The position numbers and the translations under genes were made by a program. DNA of 64,000 bases, taken from NCBI GenBank assembly GCA_013398615.1, contig VZSR01003803.1:66389859-66453858 (forward strand), given 5' to 3'. The notes beneath the pieces were generated by a model. That model did no database searches. It was not told the DNA's origin and saw only the letters and a program-made list of their open reading frames with translations. Below are positions 14,046 through 24,913 of the stretch, one piece after another; within the stretch, counting starts at the first letter, position 1; every line of letters starts with the position of its first letter. This DNA comes from Brachypodius melanocephalos (Eukaryota; Chordata; Aves; Passeriformes; Pycnonotidae).

Positions 14046-17002
14046 ATTGCCACCTACATCTCAGGCCTATTTAAGTCTTCCACAGTTAAAGTTTGTAAGA
14101 TCTTATCCTCGGATGTCTGTGATATTTATGTCCAGCAAGCTCTAGATAAGGCATTGTAAATGAAGAGTCTGACATCAGCTAGGATTCCTTTTAATCCATT
14201 TGATTATCCTTCTACATGCCGATGAGATATCTGTGGATGAGGTGTGGGAACCAGCTACATCGCACATGAAGAATCAAGGCTCATTACACGTGTACAAAGT
14301 AGTATTTCCTAACTGTGGACGGGCAGAAAAACACCAAACTAATGGAGGTCATACTTCACAAAGATTGGTGTCCCCTTCCTTGTGTGCCAAATTCCCATTC
14401 CTATTTGCCCCATTGATGGTCTCTTCCCTTGTGACTCACACATCATTAAGTTGCCCATTAGCGTGTATCTAACTCTTGTAAACTCTGCTTTTAAAAGAAA
14501 AGCATGCAGTGTGTCTTCTCCCAAGTGAATATCAAGGTGCAGGAGTCAAGAGCCTGTGAATTCCACCCGGAGCCCCTTGTCGATTCCAGAGAAAGAAAAC
14601 GTGACACAGTCTTCCCCTTAATGTTCCCTAACGTTAACTGATCGTCAAAGTCCCTATTGATATTCCAATGTGGCACACCAAAACATCTCATTCGCTTTAA
14701 TGGCTGTGTAAAACTCTTGCTTCACCCTTAGACACGTCTCTTTCAGGCGTGGAGGTGTAAATTTCAGGCATTACTGAAGTTCATGCTACCCAAGTTTCTC
14801 TATAAATCTGCTCCTAAGGTAGGCATGCTCAGGACATGAAGCTTGGGTTTAAAAGGAAGTGGCATTAAAGAGAAAATACTCAAGTAACTGAGGGTTTCTT
14901 TTGTGGATGCATTATCTCAATCTTCTCAAGCATCAATACAGAATGACAACTGTTAAACACAGTATGAAAGATAACATGATATAGCATCATTATGGATCAG
15001 AGCGTAATGACCCTCTAAATTTAATTTTGTTCATAAACAGCAATCAGGAAAATTAATAAAACTACCTCTTAGAGTAGAGTAGTACTGCCTTCAAAACGGT
15101 CTCCATACCAGTTCATTTCGACACAATGAGGGAAACAGTGATTTTCCCCTCCTTCTGCTGCTTGTTTCTTCTTTTGAGAAACTTCACAGAATAAAAAAAA
15201 TTATTCTATCTTCCTTTTCCCTCACCATGCAAGAAGAAATTATTTCCAAACAAGATCACACTGTGTTTTTAATTATTCACAAAATTAGCATTTAGAAAGC
15301 ACCATTCACCCTAGATTACTATGCCCCTTTAAAATTTCATTAAAGTCAAGTACTGGTTTTCTTTTACATGCTTTGAGGAATTATAGTGCTTACTTAACAC
15401 TATCCTCACTTTATCAGGGAAGCTACTAAAGAAACTGAGGCATGCAGTAGTGAAAAACCAGAGCTTGCTTGAATGTGCATTGAGACCTGCAATAGTACCA
15501 CTGAAACACACGGAGTTACACTCATCCAAAACTAGGTTACTACAGAGCACATAGCAGAGACCAGATCATTCCAAAAGGCTCCAAGCAGTGCTGTGGTGGA
15601 AGGAACAAAAATTAAATCTGTGTTCTGAGTCACAAACCTCTTCCAAATTCACCTGGTCATCGTAAAGAATCAAATAATATTTTTAGCAAGAGCACCCAGT
15701 GAGGGATCAGGAAGAGACTAAATAGCTATACCAAGGTCATACAGGATATTTGCAACAGAGAAAGTCTCTAAGCCCTGATTTCCCAATTTTATAGGATACC
15801 ACCTTTAATCACTCACATACCTTTAAACACCACTAATCAGAATAGTCAAAATAAATCTAAAGAAAATGTTCTGCATTCCAAGAAACAGCCCAGTGTCTTA
15901 AAGCATTATGTACTTCATCAAAGGAACATTTCAACAGAGAACACCAAGCTGATTCTGTAAAAGCAAAATGAGAAAGGGATTCATGTCAGGCACTACCACT
16001 GAGCTACTTAACTCACCTTCCTCTGCTAACTAGATCAACTGTGCATCACACTGATGAGAAGTGTTAAGCTGAGTTGTTTCAGCTCACCCTCTGATACCTG
16101 CTGATCAAAGAATTTAAACCACGTTTTCTTTCCTTTCCAATCATTGCCTTTATGATACGTTTTTAGAACATTTTCTCTTACAGAGAAGCAGAGAAAACTC
16201 TATTAAACATTCATTATGGGTATTTTCTACTGGATTCTAGTGAGAATAGTTATTCTTATCATGCTGTTTTCTTAAAACAGATAAATTTATCTGCAACATC
16301 TGTATACGAGTAAAGTGTCAGTAAAGTACAGTATAACCCTTTACTTCTTTTAAGAATTTCACAGAAACAAAGATGACCAATACCTCTGAGGATCAAGACC
16401 TGAGAAAAGCCTTAAGACTTTGGCTTACATTTCCTAACAAAGAACTTGGGTCCAGATCAAGATGCACAACAAAGAGAAACTCGTGGTATAGTACAGAATG
16501 AAGAGGATGCAGGGGGAGAAGAAAAAGGTAATGAAATTTTACTTTCAGGTTAGCCAAAGAATAACAAACAAAATGGCTGCTCCACGTTATAAAATACATT
16601 GAGGCTTACTCTAGGGTTCAGTGATGTATTCAAGCATTTCCTGTGAGTTCCCCCCTCAGACATATAGCACATTAACTAGATTTAACCATAAAAATTCTGG
16701 AGCTTTTCTCCTCAGCACTGAAGATTAATGTTGTCTTCTGGACAAAAGTGTTATTCTCCTATCTGCTGTCGTAATTTTCTCTCTCTCTCTCAGCAAAAAC
16801 TTTCAAATATTTTCTGAAACTTATTTCTAATGAGTGGTACTTCAAGTGCACCCATCAGTTCTGCCTATTTCAGTCAGCTGGCTTGCTCACTTGCAGTGCC
16901 TATTTCTGTGAATTCTTACAAAACCTGTAGATGTAAAAGTCATTCAGCACTCAGTGTTATGGCCACCAAATACCACAAAATGCAGAACAAGCATGGACTT
17001 AC

Positions 17003-17468
17003 GCAGCTCTTCTCGGTGCCTCTCTGTCTCTGCAAAAAACTGGCGAAGCTCCTCTGTGATCTCCATGTTACTCAAGTCATATTCTATCTCCCCTTCCGAC
17101 TCTGAGTCTTCCTCCATTTCAGAGTCCTCTTCAGCATCCTCTTCCATTTCAGAGTCCTCATCAGCATCCTCCCTCTCCTGGTAGGCACCTGTGTACTGCT
17201 GGGCTTCACCATGATATGGAACTCTGACATCTGGTCCATAGCTGGAAGAATAGTTTTGGGTATGTGGGAGATTATTCCCATCCCGGTCTAAGTAGTGGCT
17301 GCTCAGAGAGGCTGCAGCAGGATGCCACGGATGCCAGGGCAGGTGATAAAAGGACTCCATGGCTTTCCTGTAGGCTCTCTGGTGCCTGCGCATCCAGCGC
17401 ATGGCTAAGTCATAGTGCCTCCAGTACCTTGCATACACCTTCTGAGAGTACCACGGCTCCGTGTCTCC
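17003..17468 (-). CDS. GEMIN8: GEMIN8 main coding exon (Gem-associated protein 8), partial CDS
   Basis: Gemin8 is a subunit of the SMN complex, which loads Sm proteins onto spliceosomal snRNAs in the cytoplasm and also localises to nuclear gems. Family knowledge: it bridges SMN and the Gemin6/Gemin7 pair. This exon encodes 155 codons plus the first base of the next codon. It starts after an acceptor ending CCACAG at 17471-17469 and ends at a clean GTAAGT donor at 17002-16997. Recognition rests on two blocks that match human Gemin8 closely: an N-terminal PWYS..VYARYW..HY..AM.WM block with AYRKA.ES (protein residues about 6-39), and a DLSNMEITEELRQ.FAETERHREE block (about 132-155). Between them lie a variable Tyr/His/Pro-rich stretch and a strongly acidic Glu/Asp/Ser tract (about 99-131) containing a 10-residue tandem duplication. 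Human Gemin8 is about 242 residues, so roughly the last third is missing here and must come from a further exon. Plus-strand ORFs over this interval are shadows. Confidence 0.93.
17111..17170 (-). repeat. In-frame 30-bp tandem duplication inside GEMIN8 acidic tract
   Basis: The two 30-bp copies, 17111-17140 and 17141-17170, differ at two positions. Each encodes a ten-residue acidic unit containing EDSEMEED, preceded by DADE or DAEE. The length is a multiple of three, so the reading frame is kept. Confidence 0.9.
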
Positions 17469-18694
17469 CTGTGGCCAAAACATGAGACAGGGAAAGAACA
17501 CAAAAAAATCAACCACACACCACAGCACTAATGCTCCCCACCCCTCCCAAAAAGAAGGTATAAAGAGAGAGAGAAACAAAGAGTAACTGAGGGGAGCAAC
17601 TTAATGCAAGCACAGTGCTGCCTTTTAATCTTTAGTCATCCTTGAGCCATGATAGAACACGGAGATTTGAAAAACGTGTATGAGGACAGTGCACTTGCAC
17701 CACATCTCATTACTCCTACAAGAGACTGTTTTGGTATCAACTCAACTAGCACTGAAGAACTAGAAATAGAGAAGTTGTAGTGTCCAGAAGGTATTTTCCA
17801 AGTGTTCATGCTAGTACACTGGGAATCAGTTCTTTTCCTGAAACATGCTGTGTGGATATAATCCACAATTCCTTAGACATTCATATGAGTTGTAAGAACT
17901 GAATCATTCCAAGGTGTAGATATTACAACCTATACCTGATATCCAAATCTACAGACAGAAAACACAAGAGATTATAATTCCTCTGCATTGAACAAATGTA
18001 TTCATTTTATCCAGTGACATATTTCCTCCAGTAATGTATTTCCTCCATCTGCCTGCCAAAGTTTCTCAGAAAAGGTCAAACAGCAATTCAGACAAGTTCA
18101 TATATCCGCCATGGCCACAATCAAAAACAAGACCGTATTTAGCCACATGCAAGCTGCCAGTAAATCTCCCTTTTGTATCCATCACCAACCAAAACATGAA
18201 AAGAGGCAATAAAGCACCACTGATAAAGTACAAAGAAGAACAGTTCTATAGAAAGAAACGCAGTGTACCACACCTCCAGTCTTCCAGCTAATCTTAGTTT
18301 TCCCTAAAGAAGTTTTATGCTGTTCAGATTTCACCAGCAATTACAAAGCCCCACAGTCTCTCTAGCTTTAAGCTCCCTTCATACAAGCCATTTCATCTCC
18401 CCCCTCATCCTACTCTCAAAAAGGAGGATAACAGAGGATCTTAAAAAAAAAGCCATAAAGTAGACTAGAGCCCAGAACAAGTAAACTAAATAGCAAATAT
18501 TTTCTCCCTTTCCGTCATGTCTTAATTTCCATATAAAATCTTTTATCTGGAGGAAAACAGAATGCCTCTACTTTAAATAGGAAAATTTTAATTAAGCCAT
18601 GTTCTGGCAAACACTCAAAACTATGGCAAAACTAGATGACGTTTTCAGAGACGAGTGTGACATTTACAGTCCTTTATTAAGATGGTTTCTTTTC

Positions 18695-18710
18695 TTTTTT
18701 TTTTTTTTTT
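18695..18710. repeat. T16 homopolymer
   Basis: Sixteen T bases within a longer T/C-rich stretch in the GEMIN8 intron. It may be the poly(A) of a minus-oriented retroposon, but no element body is recognised. Confidence 0.8.
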
Positions 18711-20241
18711 CTTAAGGACATACAGGACAAAAATCTTTAAGTCTGTTTCCTTGATCTGCACTGGTACCATTTGATACCCTTAAAAGAATGATTCTCCAGG
18801 GAAAAAAAAATCCCAAGGCAAAACAGAAAACTCAAACCTAAAAAATACTTTCTATTTAACATTATCCTGAGAGGTTCATTTAGTTACATTTGTTTACACT
18901 TTATGGTTCTCAGACAATAAAGCAAACACTAGTGAGCTTGGGATAATAATTGCAATTCTCATGCTGCCGTTCTTTCTGGAAAATTGAGCCCATTATTCCA
19001 TAAGAGATCAATGCTATTTTCTTTTTAAGGTCATTGCTAAGTGCTCTCAGGAACAAAATATCTTCAGCTAATAGAGTACATAAAGAAAACCCTCCAGGAC
19101 AAACTTGCATTCCTTAGGTATTCCTGATCAAAAACTGCAGCCTATTTGTGAAGGGCTGTGTAGCTCAGCTATGTGATTTAAAAGTGCAGACAACTTATCT
19201 TTCCTGAAAAGAAAGAATTCATGAAGATGAAACTTCACTGCTATTCTCCTCTTGGTCTAATACTGCACTGCTACAAGATCATGCATTTGGAGTTCCCAAA
19301 AGGCATCATTCCCAAGATGCGTGGGTAGAAGGAAAGCATCTGCCTTCCATATGGAATTTCTTCATCCTTAATCATCCAAATACCTAACAGCTAGGATGAA
19401 CAGTGTTTTATTTACTGCTTCCCTTTGCTTTAGAATGTCACACTGACTCCTCATCCTTCAGCTGACAGATGAGAATGTCCTGTTATCAAATCTGATACAT
19501 TAGCAAGTTACTTTTAAAACATTTTGCCTATTTTTTTTCCTTAAATATTAAAATACTTTAAAATCCAGTTCTGAAAGATCATGAAGCATGACAAAAGCAG
19601 GCATCTCCTACAATCGATGTATCTGCAAAAAAGACAATATATTCTTTTGAAGCTCAAAAATTATCTCCAGTTCTTATTAAATGTTTCTAAAAAGGAACTT
19701 GATGACTTTACTGAAAGCTCTGGCATCAAGCTGGTTGATTTGTCTGGCTGACTAGCTCCAGTTGTTACTTTAGGGGAAAGGAAGACAAAAAGCCAGTTCA
19801 TGCAGACAGAACTGTGATGCTGGTGCTTGTCCAACTACTTTTTGTGAAGGTTTTTTTGTTGAAAGTGACCCTTGTTGAAAGCGACCACTCTTACATTTGA
19901 ATTTTAAAAATACATCTGTTAAAAAAGAAATTACAGAAATGTTTTACATTTGGGTGGAAACAGGAAAGGAACATTTTTAGTCTTACTTAATTCTGTGTCT
20001 GTGCTTTTTCAGCTGTGGAATAAATGGAAATAAGAGATTTCCTCAAGGAAACAAAAGCTATAAATCTAAGGCAAATGATCAGAGTCCTCTGTTATTCTTC
20101 TATTATTTCTCTGGAGTCTTCCCAGGAGTAGACAAATCACTCATTGTTGTAATCTGAATTCTCTTTTCAAAACCATTTAGCAACTTTTACATCTAATTTT
20201 TACATGTCAGCACTCACAGTTCAATAAAAGTGTTCCTATGC

Positions 20242-20259
20242 ATTTTATATATAAAATGT
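20242..20259. repeat. 18-bp perfect palindrome near GEMIN8 splice donor
   Basis: CATTTTATATATAAAATG is self-complementary over all 18 bases. It lies 40 to 57 nt into the intron on the minus strand, downstream of the start-codon exon donor. Confidence 0.9.
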
Positions 20260-20298
20260 GACTAAGCTATCACATAGAAACCTGTGAAGACCTCTTAC

Positions 20299-20338
20299 CA
20301 TCTCTTGTGGAGTTTGTTCTGGTGATGATCAAGGTGAA
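20299..20338 (-). CDS. GEMIN8: GEMIN8 5' UTR exon ending exactly on the start codon
   Basis: A 40-nt exon on the minus strand. It follows a pyrimidine-rich acceptor (CTTTTCTTTTCTAG, AG at 20340-20339) and is followed by a GTAAGAG donor starting at 20298. Its last three bases (20301-20299) are ATG, and splicing joins this to GGA GAC at 17468 in the large exon, so the protein begins M-GDTEPWYS. The start choice is supported by an in-frame TGA upstream in the same exon, by the absence of any other ATG in the exon, and by a good initiation context: G at -3, and G at +4 supplied by the next exon. Only one codon of this exon is coding. Human Gemin8 starts about nine residues earlier relative to the PWYS motif, so the N-terminus differs between lineages. 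The exon was inferred from sequence only; RNA evidence would settle it. Confidence 0.8.
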
Positions 20339-22302
20339 CTAGAAAAGAAAAGAGTAGCTTTTTAATTCATAAAAATAAATGTATTAAGGTGGCCACAGCC
20401 ACTGAATATATATTTTGTTATATTTGAGTACTATGACCTACAGCTGTTAAGCATCCCTTCTCTGTTGGGGCAAGTTAAAGTCTCTTACTGATAGATTTTG
20501 ATTAGCAGCAAAAATCCCATCCCTTAAAATTCCTCACTACAGTAAGAAAGTTAAAAGGTAGCCTTCTACAAAATGCAGCCTGAAACACTGGAACTGAACA
20601 TTTCTCCCACTGTTATTCTCTTTCTTCATGCTTCCACAACCTTTATTCTCCAAATTAATGCCAAACAAAACCTACAAACTTAAAGAAAAGAAACTGTTCT
20701 CACTATGCAGACACAGGAACTTGTATAAAATAAGCAATTGCCATAAAATGATTAAACCCATCCTGATTCCACTCATGTGGTGATTCTCCTGTTTAACCTG
20801 TGGTGCACTTTTGACCACATACAGTCCCTTCTTTCTCTTTGCTTCTCTTTTCTTTTTTTGCCCCCTCCACCATCTGATCCTGCATCCCATGAAGAAAACA
20901 CAGACCAGTTCAATTTGAAACCACATGTTTTAAATGTGAGGAAAAGGCATAAGGAAGAGGGGCAACTGGACAGAAAAAAAAACATAAAAAAGGAAAAAAA
21001 TATGGTTGTGGGGGTAGAAAGGGAGAACAAGAGCTCTATAACCACCAGGCAGGATTTATAATTACCAACATTTCCAGGGTGGTTTAGCAGTGCATATCAC
21101 TGAGAAATATTCTTTATCTCCTTTTATCTGACAATTATTTTATTACACTAATAGGTTAGTTGCTTCATTCACATATTCCTCCTGACATCCTCACCCTCAG
21201 CCTGAACTTTTTTTAGGTGCCAGTGAAAGGTAAAAGAAATAGAGTACACTAAACTACCTATTGCTACTTTTAAGATATGGTCAAATGCTATTCCCAGAAA
21301 CACTGGAATATAGCCAAGACAGCACTTAAAACTGCTGTAGATTTATACCAGGAAAAAGCCAGGGGTTTTCAAAATGTGTATGAATACAGTACATAGACCA
21401 GTTGTGTTCTGCCTCATATTTAACAATACTGATTAAAGAGCAACTTTTTGTCACTTGAGACAAGCCATACTGCATGAAAGAAGAATGGAACGGTCAAACG
21501 AATGCAAATCACGCAGCAACCACAAAAGCAAATAATTGTCCTTTCCAAAGCCCACACTAAGCTCAAAGCCATAAACTCCTGGCAATGCCAATCTGTCTGC
21601 AAGAAGCTCTTACATCCAGGAGCAGTTCCATTGCAGTTGATGGAACAACTCATGCCAGCAAAGGCTGTAGATTCAGGCATCAGGCAGCTACAGCATGTGA
21701 GTCACTGGATTCTCTCCTGCCTGCTTGGAGGAAGAAGGAAAGCCAGCACTGAGATCACTGCAAAACACTGCAGTGACTTGTAACACTCAAACCCCACGCA
21801 CACATAAAAGACTGCTGTGCCATCCCTCCTTGTGCATTTCAAACATCTCATTTCCAACCACTGCCTTCTTCAAAACTTCCATCTCCACTCCCATGATGCA
21901 CACATATATTTTTTGTCTCTTTCCCAGATACATCTGGATACTGTCAAGGTTGCTGTAACATCTTTTTCTCATACTTAAAAAACCTAAGCCCATGATTGCC
22001 AATTCCTTAATTTTCCACTAAAGAAAAGTAGGTGTGTGTAATTTTCATGTTCACTCTAATTCCTACCATGTCAAAAATTCCTTTGAAACAGCTTTAGAAT
22101 AAACAGAAATCAGGATTGATCTTAATGGAAATCATTTTTTAAAGCACTAATTGGTAAAGTCTGATACTTTATTATTAACACACAATATGTACATATGCTT
22201 TCTGAAAGGGAAAGAGGGGAAAAATCCTGGCAAAATCATCCAACTATATTAGTTTACCAAATACGAAAAACCTGTTTTGCCAAACACAGAAACTTTAATT
22301 AT

Positions 22303-22323
22303 TTTCATAAATTATTTATGAAA
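22303..22323. repeat. 9-bp inverted repeat
   Basis: The arms are TTTCATAAA and TTTATGAAA, separated by TTA. AT-rich. Confidence 0.8.
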
Positions 22324-24572
22324 CATTAGACTACAGATATAAAACAGAGCATAAAAATGCTGCAAGCGAGGACACTAAATTAAAAAATGAGTTTGTTTAA
22401 TTTTCAGTTGAATTACTCTTCCAAAACAAACTACATAAAGTATGAAATATGACAAGCAGTAGAAAAATAAATGTAATAGTTCTACTTCTGTAACTTATAC
22501 TTTAAAAAATTAAATATAGAACCAACTGATCATATGAAACTCACCAGCAAATGTACAATTTAAAGTGGGAAAGAGATTTGTTTGCTTATACTGGTCATTA
22601 ATAATGGAAATTTTTTTCTACCTCCTTTTCCCAGTCTTAAAATATTTCTCCAATGATAATGAACCAGGGATGTACTCCCACTCATCAAAACATGCCTGTC
22701 CCCCTTACCAGCTTGAGGCAGGTGAGCATTATTGAAAATAAATATATCTGATCAAAGTAATGACAGCATTTAATTCCCTTGAAGCCAACAGAAACTGAGA
22801 CAATGTCTGTCATAGCATAGAAACAACCTCAATGCACTGGGGTTTATAAGCTGTTGAGTAAATCCCACTGTGGGACCAGTGGTGTGTTGGATAAAGCAAG
22901 GCCACATGGTGGGAATAGGGACAACTCCAAGCCCAGTGCAGGATCAGTGAGGGTTCCACTATTCACAATGTCCATCGATAACCAACCAGTTGCATGGTAT
23001 TACGGTAAAAACATCTTATGTTATTAAAGGAAGGTAAGAGTTTCAATAAATTCAGCAGGTTTCAACAAAACACATTTATACAAAGCTTTCATGAAAAAGC
23101 CAACTACATTTGAATTGGAAATGTCCCTAACAACAGACAGCTGACCAGCCCCTCTGCCCACTGCTGCTTTTGTCCCTGCTGTGAAAAGTGTCTTCAGTCA
23201 GGCCAGTGCCATCCTAACTCAGTATCCAGTTTCTGGCAACAATTAGTAGGAGATACTCAGTAAAATATGACACTAACATATTCATAAAGGAATTCTTTTT
23301 CCAGGTACATTTCTCCTGATTTCAGCAAGTTCAGACGCTTTATTTTTTCATCTCCAAACTGGTTTTGGCATTTAAAGCCAAAACCCCCATGAGTAATAGG
23401 TGTTTCCAATAAATCCCCTGGCAGTAAGTTTCACAGTTTAAGGGATTAAACATAATTTTGTGCTGTATATTTTGAACTCACCTTTAGTATATACTAGCTA
23501 AAAAATGGGAACATTACAACATCAATAGTGTGCATCCTCCCATGAACAGTATTTCATGTTGTACTCCTGATTCTTACTCTGATGCAGCATTACCACCAGA
23601 AGAGGCGAATGTCTGAAAATTGTCTGACATTCTGTGCTTCAGATTAACTCTGTGCATTGCTGTGACGTTTAATACTGAAGTGCCCTAGTTATAGTCACGC
23701 AGAAACACAAGCTTGGGGTTGCTGGGATAGTTGGCAGCAAAAGCTATTTCTCTTCAAAAGAAGGGTAAAAATTACCAACACTATACACTCTGGTTTGCAA
23801 ATGGCTGCAAATACAAGACTTGTCCAGCACTTAGGATACAGTTATAGCTGCTTCTCATCCCAACAGGAGCGCTATAAAGACCCACCTATCACTATGATGT
23901 TCACATCAATGTCCTTAAAACAACAGCAGCAACTCCTGTGAATGGAAGGGAAACAAATCAGCATAACACAAAATAATGTCCTCAAAACTTCAGTACAAGT
24001 ATTACAGACCTTTTGGCCCTATCAGAAGCCGAAGCAGTGTAATACATTGTATCTCCCCAAAAGAGGGACTTTATTCTCTGAGCTCCAGGACATAAACTCA
24101 AAAATCAGAGGGAAGAAATAAAGTGCTAAAAGCTGTACAATTACCAGTCGCCCAGTCAGCTTATGTTTCATATTTATCTGGTCAATTTAGTCATAAACAA
24201 GGAACAGGATGGAACTTATCCAGTACAGCTTTTGAAGGCGTAAGTAATTTCCTGGCTTCACAGATGTGCCCAGACTCCGACAAGTGACTGAAAGCCCCGC
24301 AGAAGCGATGAGCAGCTCTCGCCTCTGCAAACAGGGCACACAATTACAGCACCCAAAGGCTGGCAGAAGCACAGGCCTAGTGCCCAGGCTGCTCCCGGCC
24401 ACAGCGCACGGAGCTCCGCTCTCGCCAGAGCTTGCTCATCGCCGCCTCAGGCCCCGGGCCGATAAATTGTAGAGAAACAGCAAAGTGGTAGCGTGCCCGT
24501 ATCGGTACCACAATCACCGTCCTCGGCCCCGCCGGGCGCCCGGGCTCCCACATCTCCCTCTGAGCCCTTCGC

Positions 24573-24596
24573 TTTCCCGCTTTCCCGCTTTCCCCC
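24573..24596 (+). promoter_or_regulatory. Tandem E2F-like octamers in the CpG island
   Basis: There are three head-to-tail 8-bp units: TTTCCCGC at 24573-24580, TTTCCCGC at 24581-24588 and TTTCCCCC at 24589-24596. The first two match the classical E2F site TTTSSCGC exactly. Binding is inferred from the motif only. Confidence 0.4.
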
Positions 24597-24813
24597 GGCT
24601 GCCACCGTCCTCAGCCCGCTCCCCTCCCTGGCCGGGAGGCCCGGGCCGCAGCCTGCGCGGGCGCACCGCCGCCCCCGCACCCACCCGGGCAGCGTGGGGC
24701 TCCGGCGGGCAAGGAGAGCCGTGCAGAACCGCGTTCAGCGCTCCCTCGCTCCGTTCCGGCGGGGCCCAACACGGCTTCCCTCGCCGCTTCCGCCCGGCGC
24801 TGCCCGGGCCCGC

Positions 24814-24828
24814 GGCGCCATCTCGTGG
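24814..24828 (-). promoter_or_regulatory. Candidate CTCF motif (also contains a YY1-like ATGGCG core)
   Basis: On the minus strand this reads CCACGAGATGGCGCC. It matches the CTCF core CCASYAGRKGGCRS at 13 of 14 positions, the exception being G at the Y position. The embedded GATGGCG could alternatively serve as a YY1 element, which is common near the start sites of housekeeping genes. Confidence 0.4.
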
Positions 24829-24913
24829 TGTTTTGGGGAGGCGCAGCCGGCGCCCCGCTCCCCGCAGCCGCCCCGTCGAGCTGCCCGGCCCTCACGGGGA
24901 CGGCGCTGCGAGC

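Larger units (their letters stand above)
1..17002 (-). other. GEMIN8: Probable last intron of GEMIN8 (3' side), no coding exon recognised
   Basis: The donor at 17002 requires a downstream exon on the minus strand encoding the Gemin8 C-terminus, which in human ends in a KYWPVIPLKF-like motif. I looked for the reverse complement of that motif and of a preceding MKRLYGDS-like block between 1 and 17002 and found neither, so the terminal exon is probably left of the window. The stretch holds AT-rich unique sequence with CR1 fragments at 1242 and 13982, a TAA microsatellite, A-rich simple repeats and a short minisatellite. All ORFs here are short (at most 118 codons) and unrecognised. Confidence 0.6.
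17469..20298 (-). other. GEMIN8: GEMIN8 intron between start-codon exon and main exon
   Basis: About 2.8 kb of AT-rich intron bounded by the GTAAGAG donor and CCACAG acceptor described for the flanking exons. It contains a T16 run (18695-18710) and an 18-bp perfect palindrome near the donor. No other exon or recognisable mobile element was seen. The short ORFs here lack any recognisable protein similarity. Confidence 0.75.
20339..24684 (-). other. GEMIN8: Probable first intron of GEMIN8
   Basis: This is the interval between the start-codon exon acceptor and the CpG island expected to hold the untranslated first exon. The sequence is AT-rich. It carries a pyrimidine-rich block (20824-20874) followed by a purine-rich block (about 20938-21030), and a 9-bp inverted repeat at 22303-22323. 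No additional exon is recognised. The upstream limit is uncertain: it uses a possible GTGGGT donor at 24684-24679 (minus strand) inside the island. Confidence 0.45.
24390..24912 (-). promoter_or_regulatory. GEMIN8: CpG island, likely GEMIN8 promoter and untranslated first exon
   Basis: This roughly 520-bp block is very GC-rich and dense in CpG, in contrast to the AT-rich sequence on both sides, and it is the only such block in the window. It lies upstream (rightward) of the GEMIN8 start-codon exon on the minus strand, as expected for a TATA-less housekeeping promoter. No TATA box was seen. A candidate first-exon donor on the minus strand is GTGGGT at 24684-24679, giving an exon ending at 24685, but this is speculative. 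The island also contains tandem TTTCCCGC octamers, an NRF1-like GC-rich stretch near 24656-24664 and a CTCF/YY1-like motif. Long open frames through the island on both strands are compositional artefacts of GC richness. Bidirectional activity is possible. Confidence 0.75.

Noticed and set aside
16954..17485. Plus-strand and alternative minus-strand ORFs over the GEMIN8 exon
   Set aside because: They are antisense or out-of-frame shadows of the GEMIN8 coding exon; the acidic repeat produces serine-rich antisense frames.
17469..17579. Upstream extension of the GEMIN8 frame to an ATG at 17579, giving a hydrophobic leader
   Set aside because: It is the intron sequence read through the CCACAG acceptor. 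The hydrophobic stretch resembles a signal peptide but comes from a pyrimidine-rich splice acceptor region, and the spliced ATG at 20301-20299 fits better.
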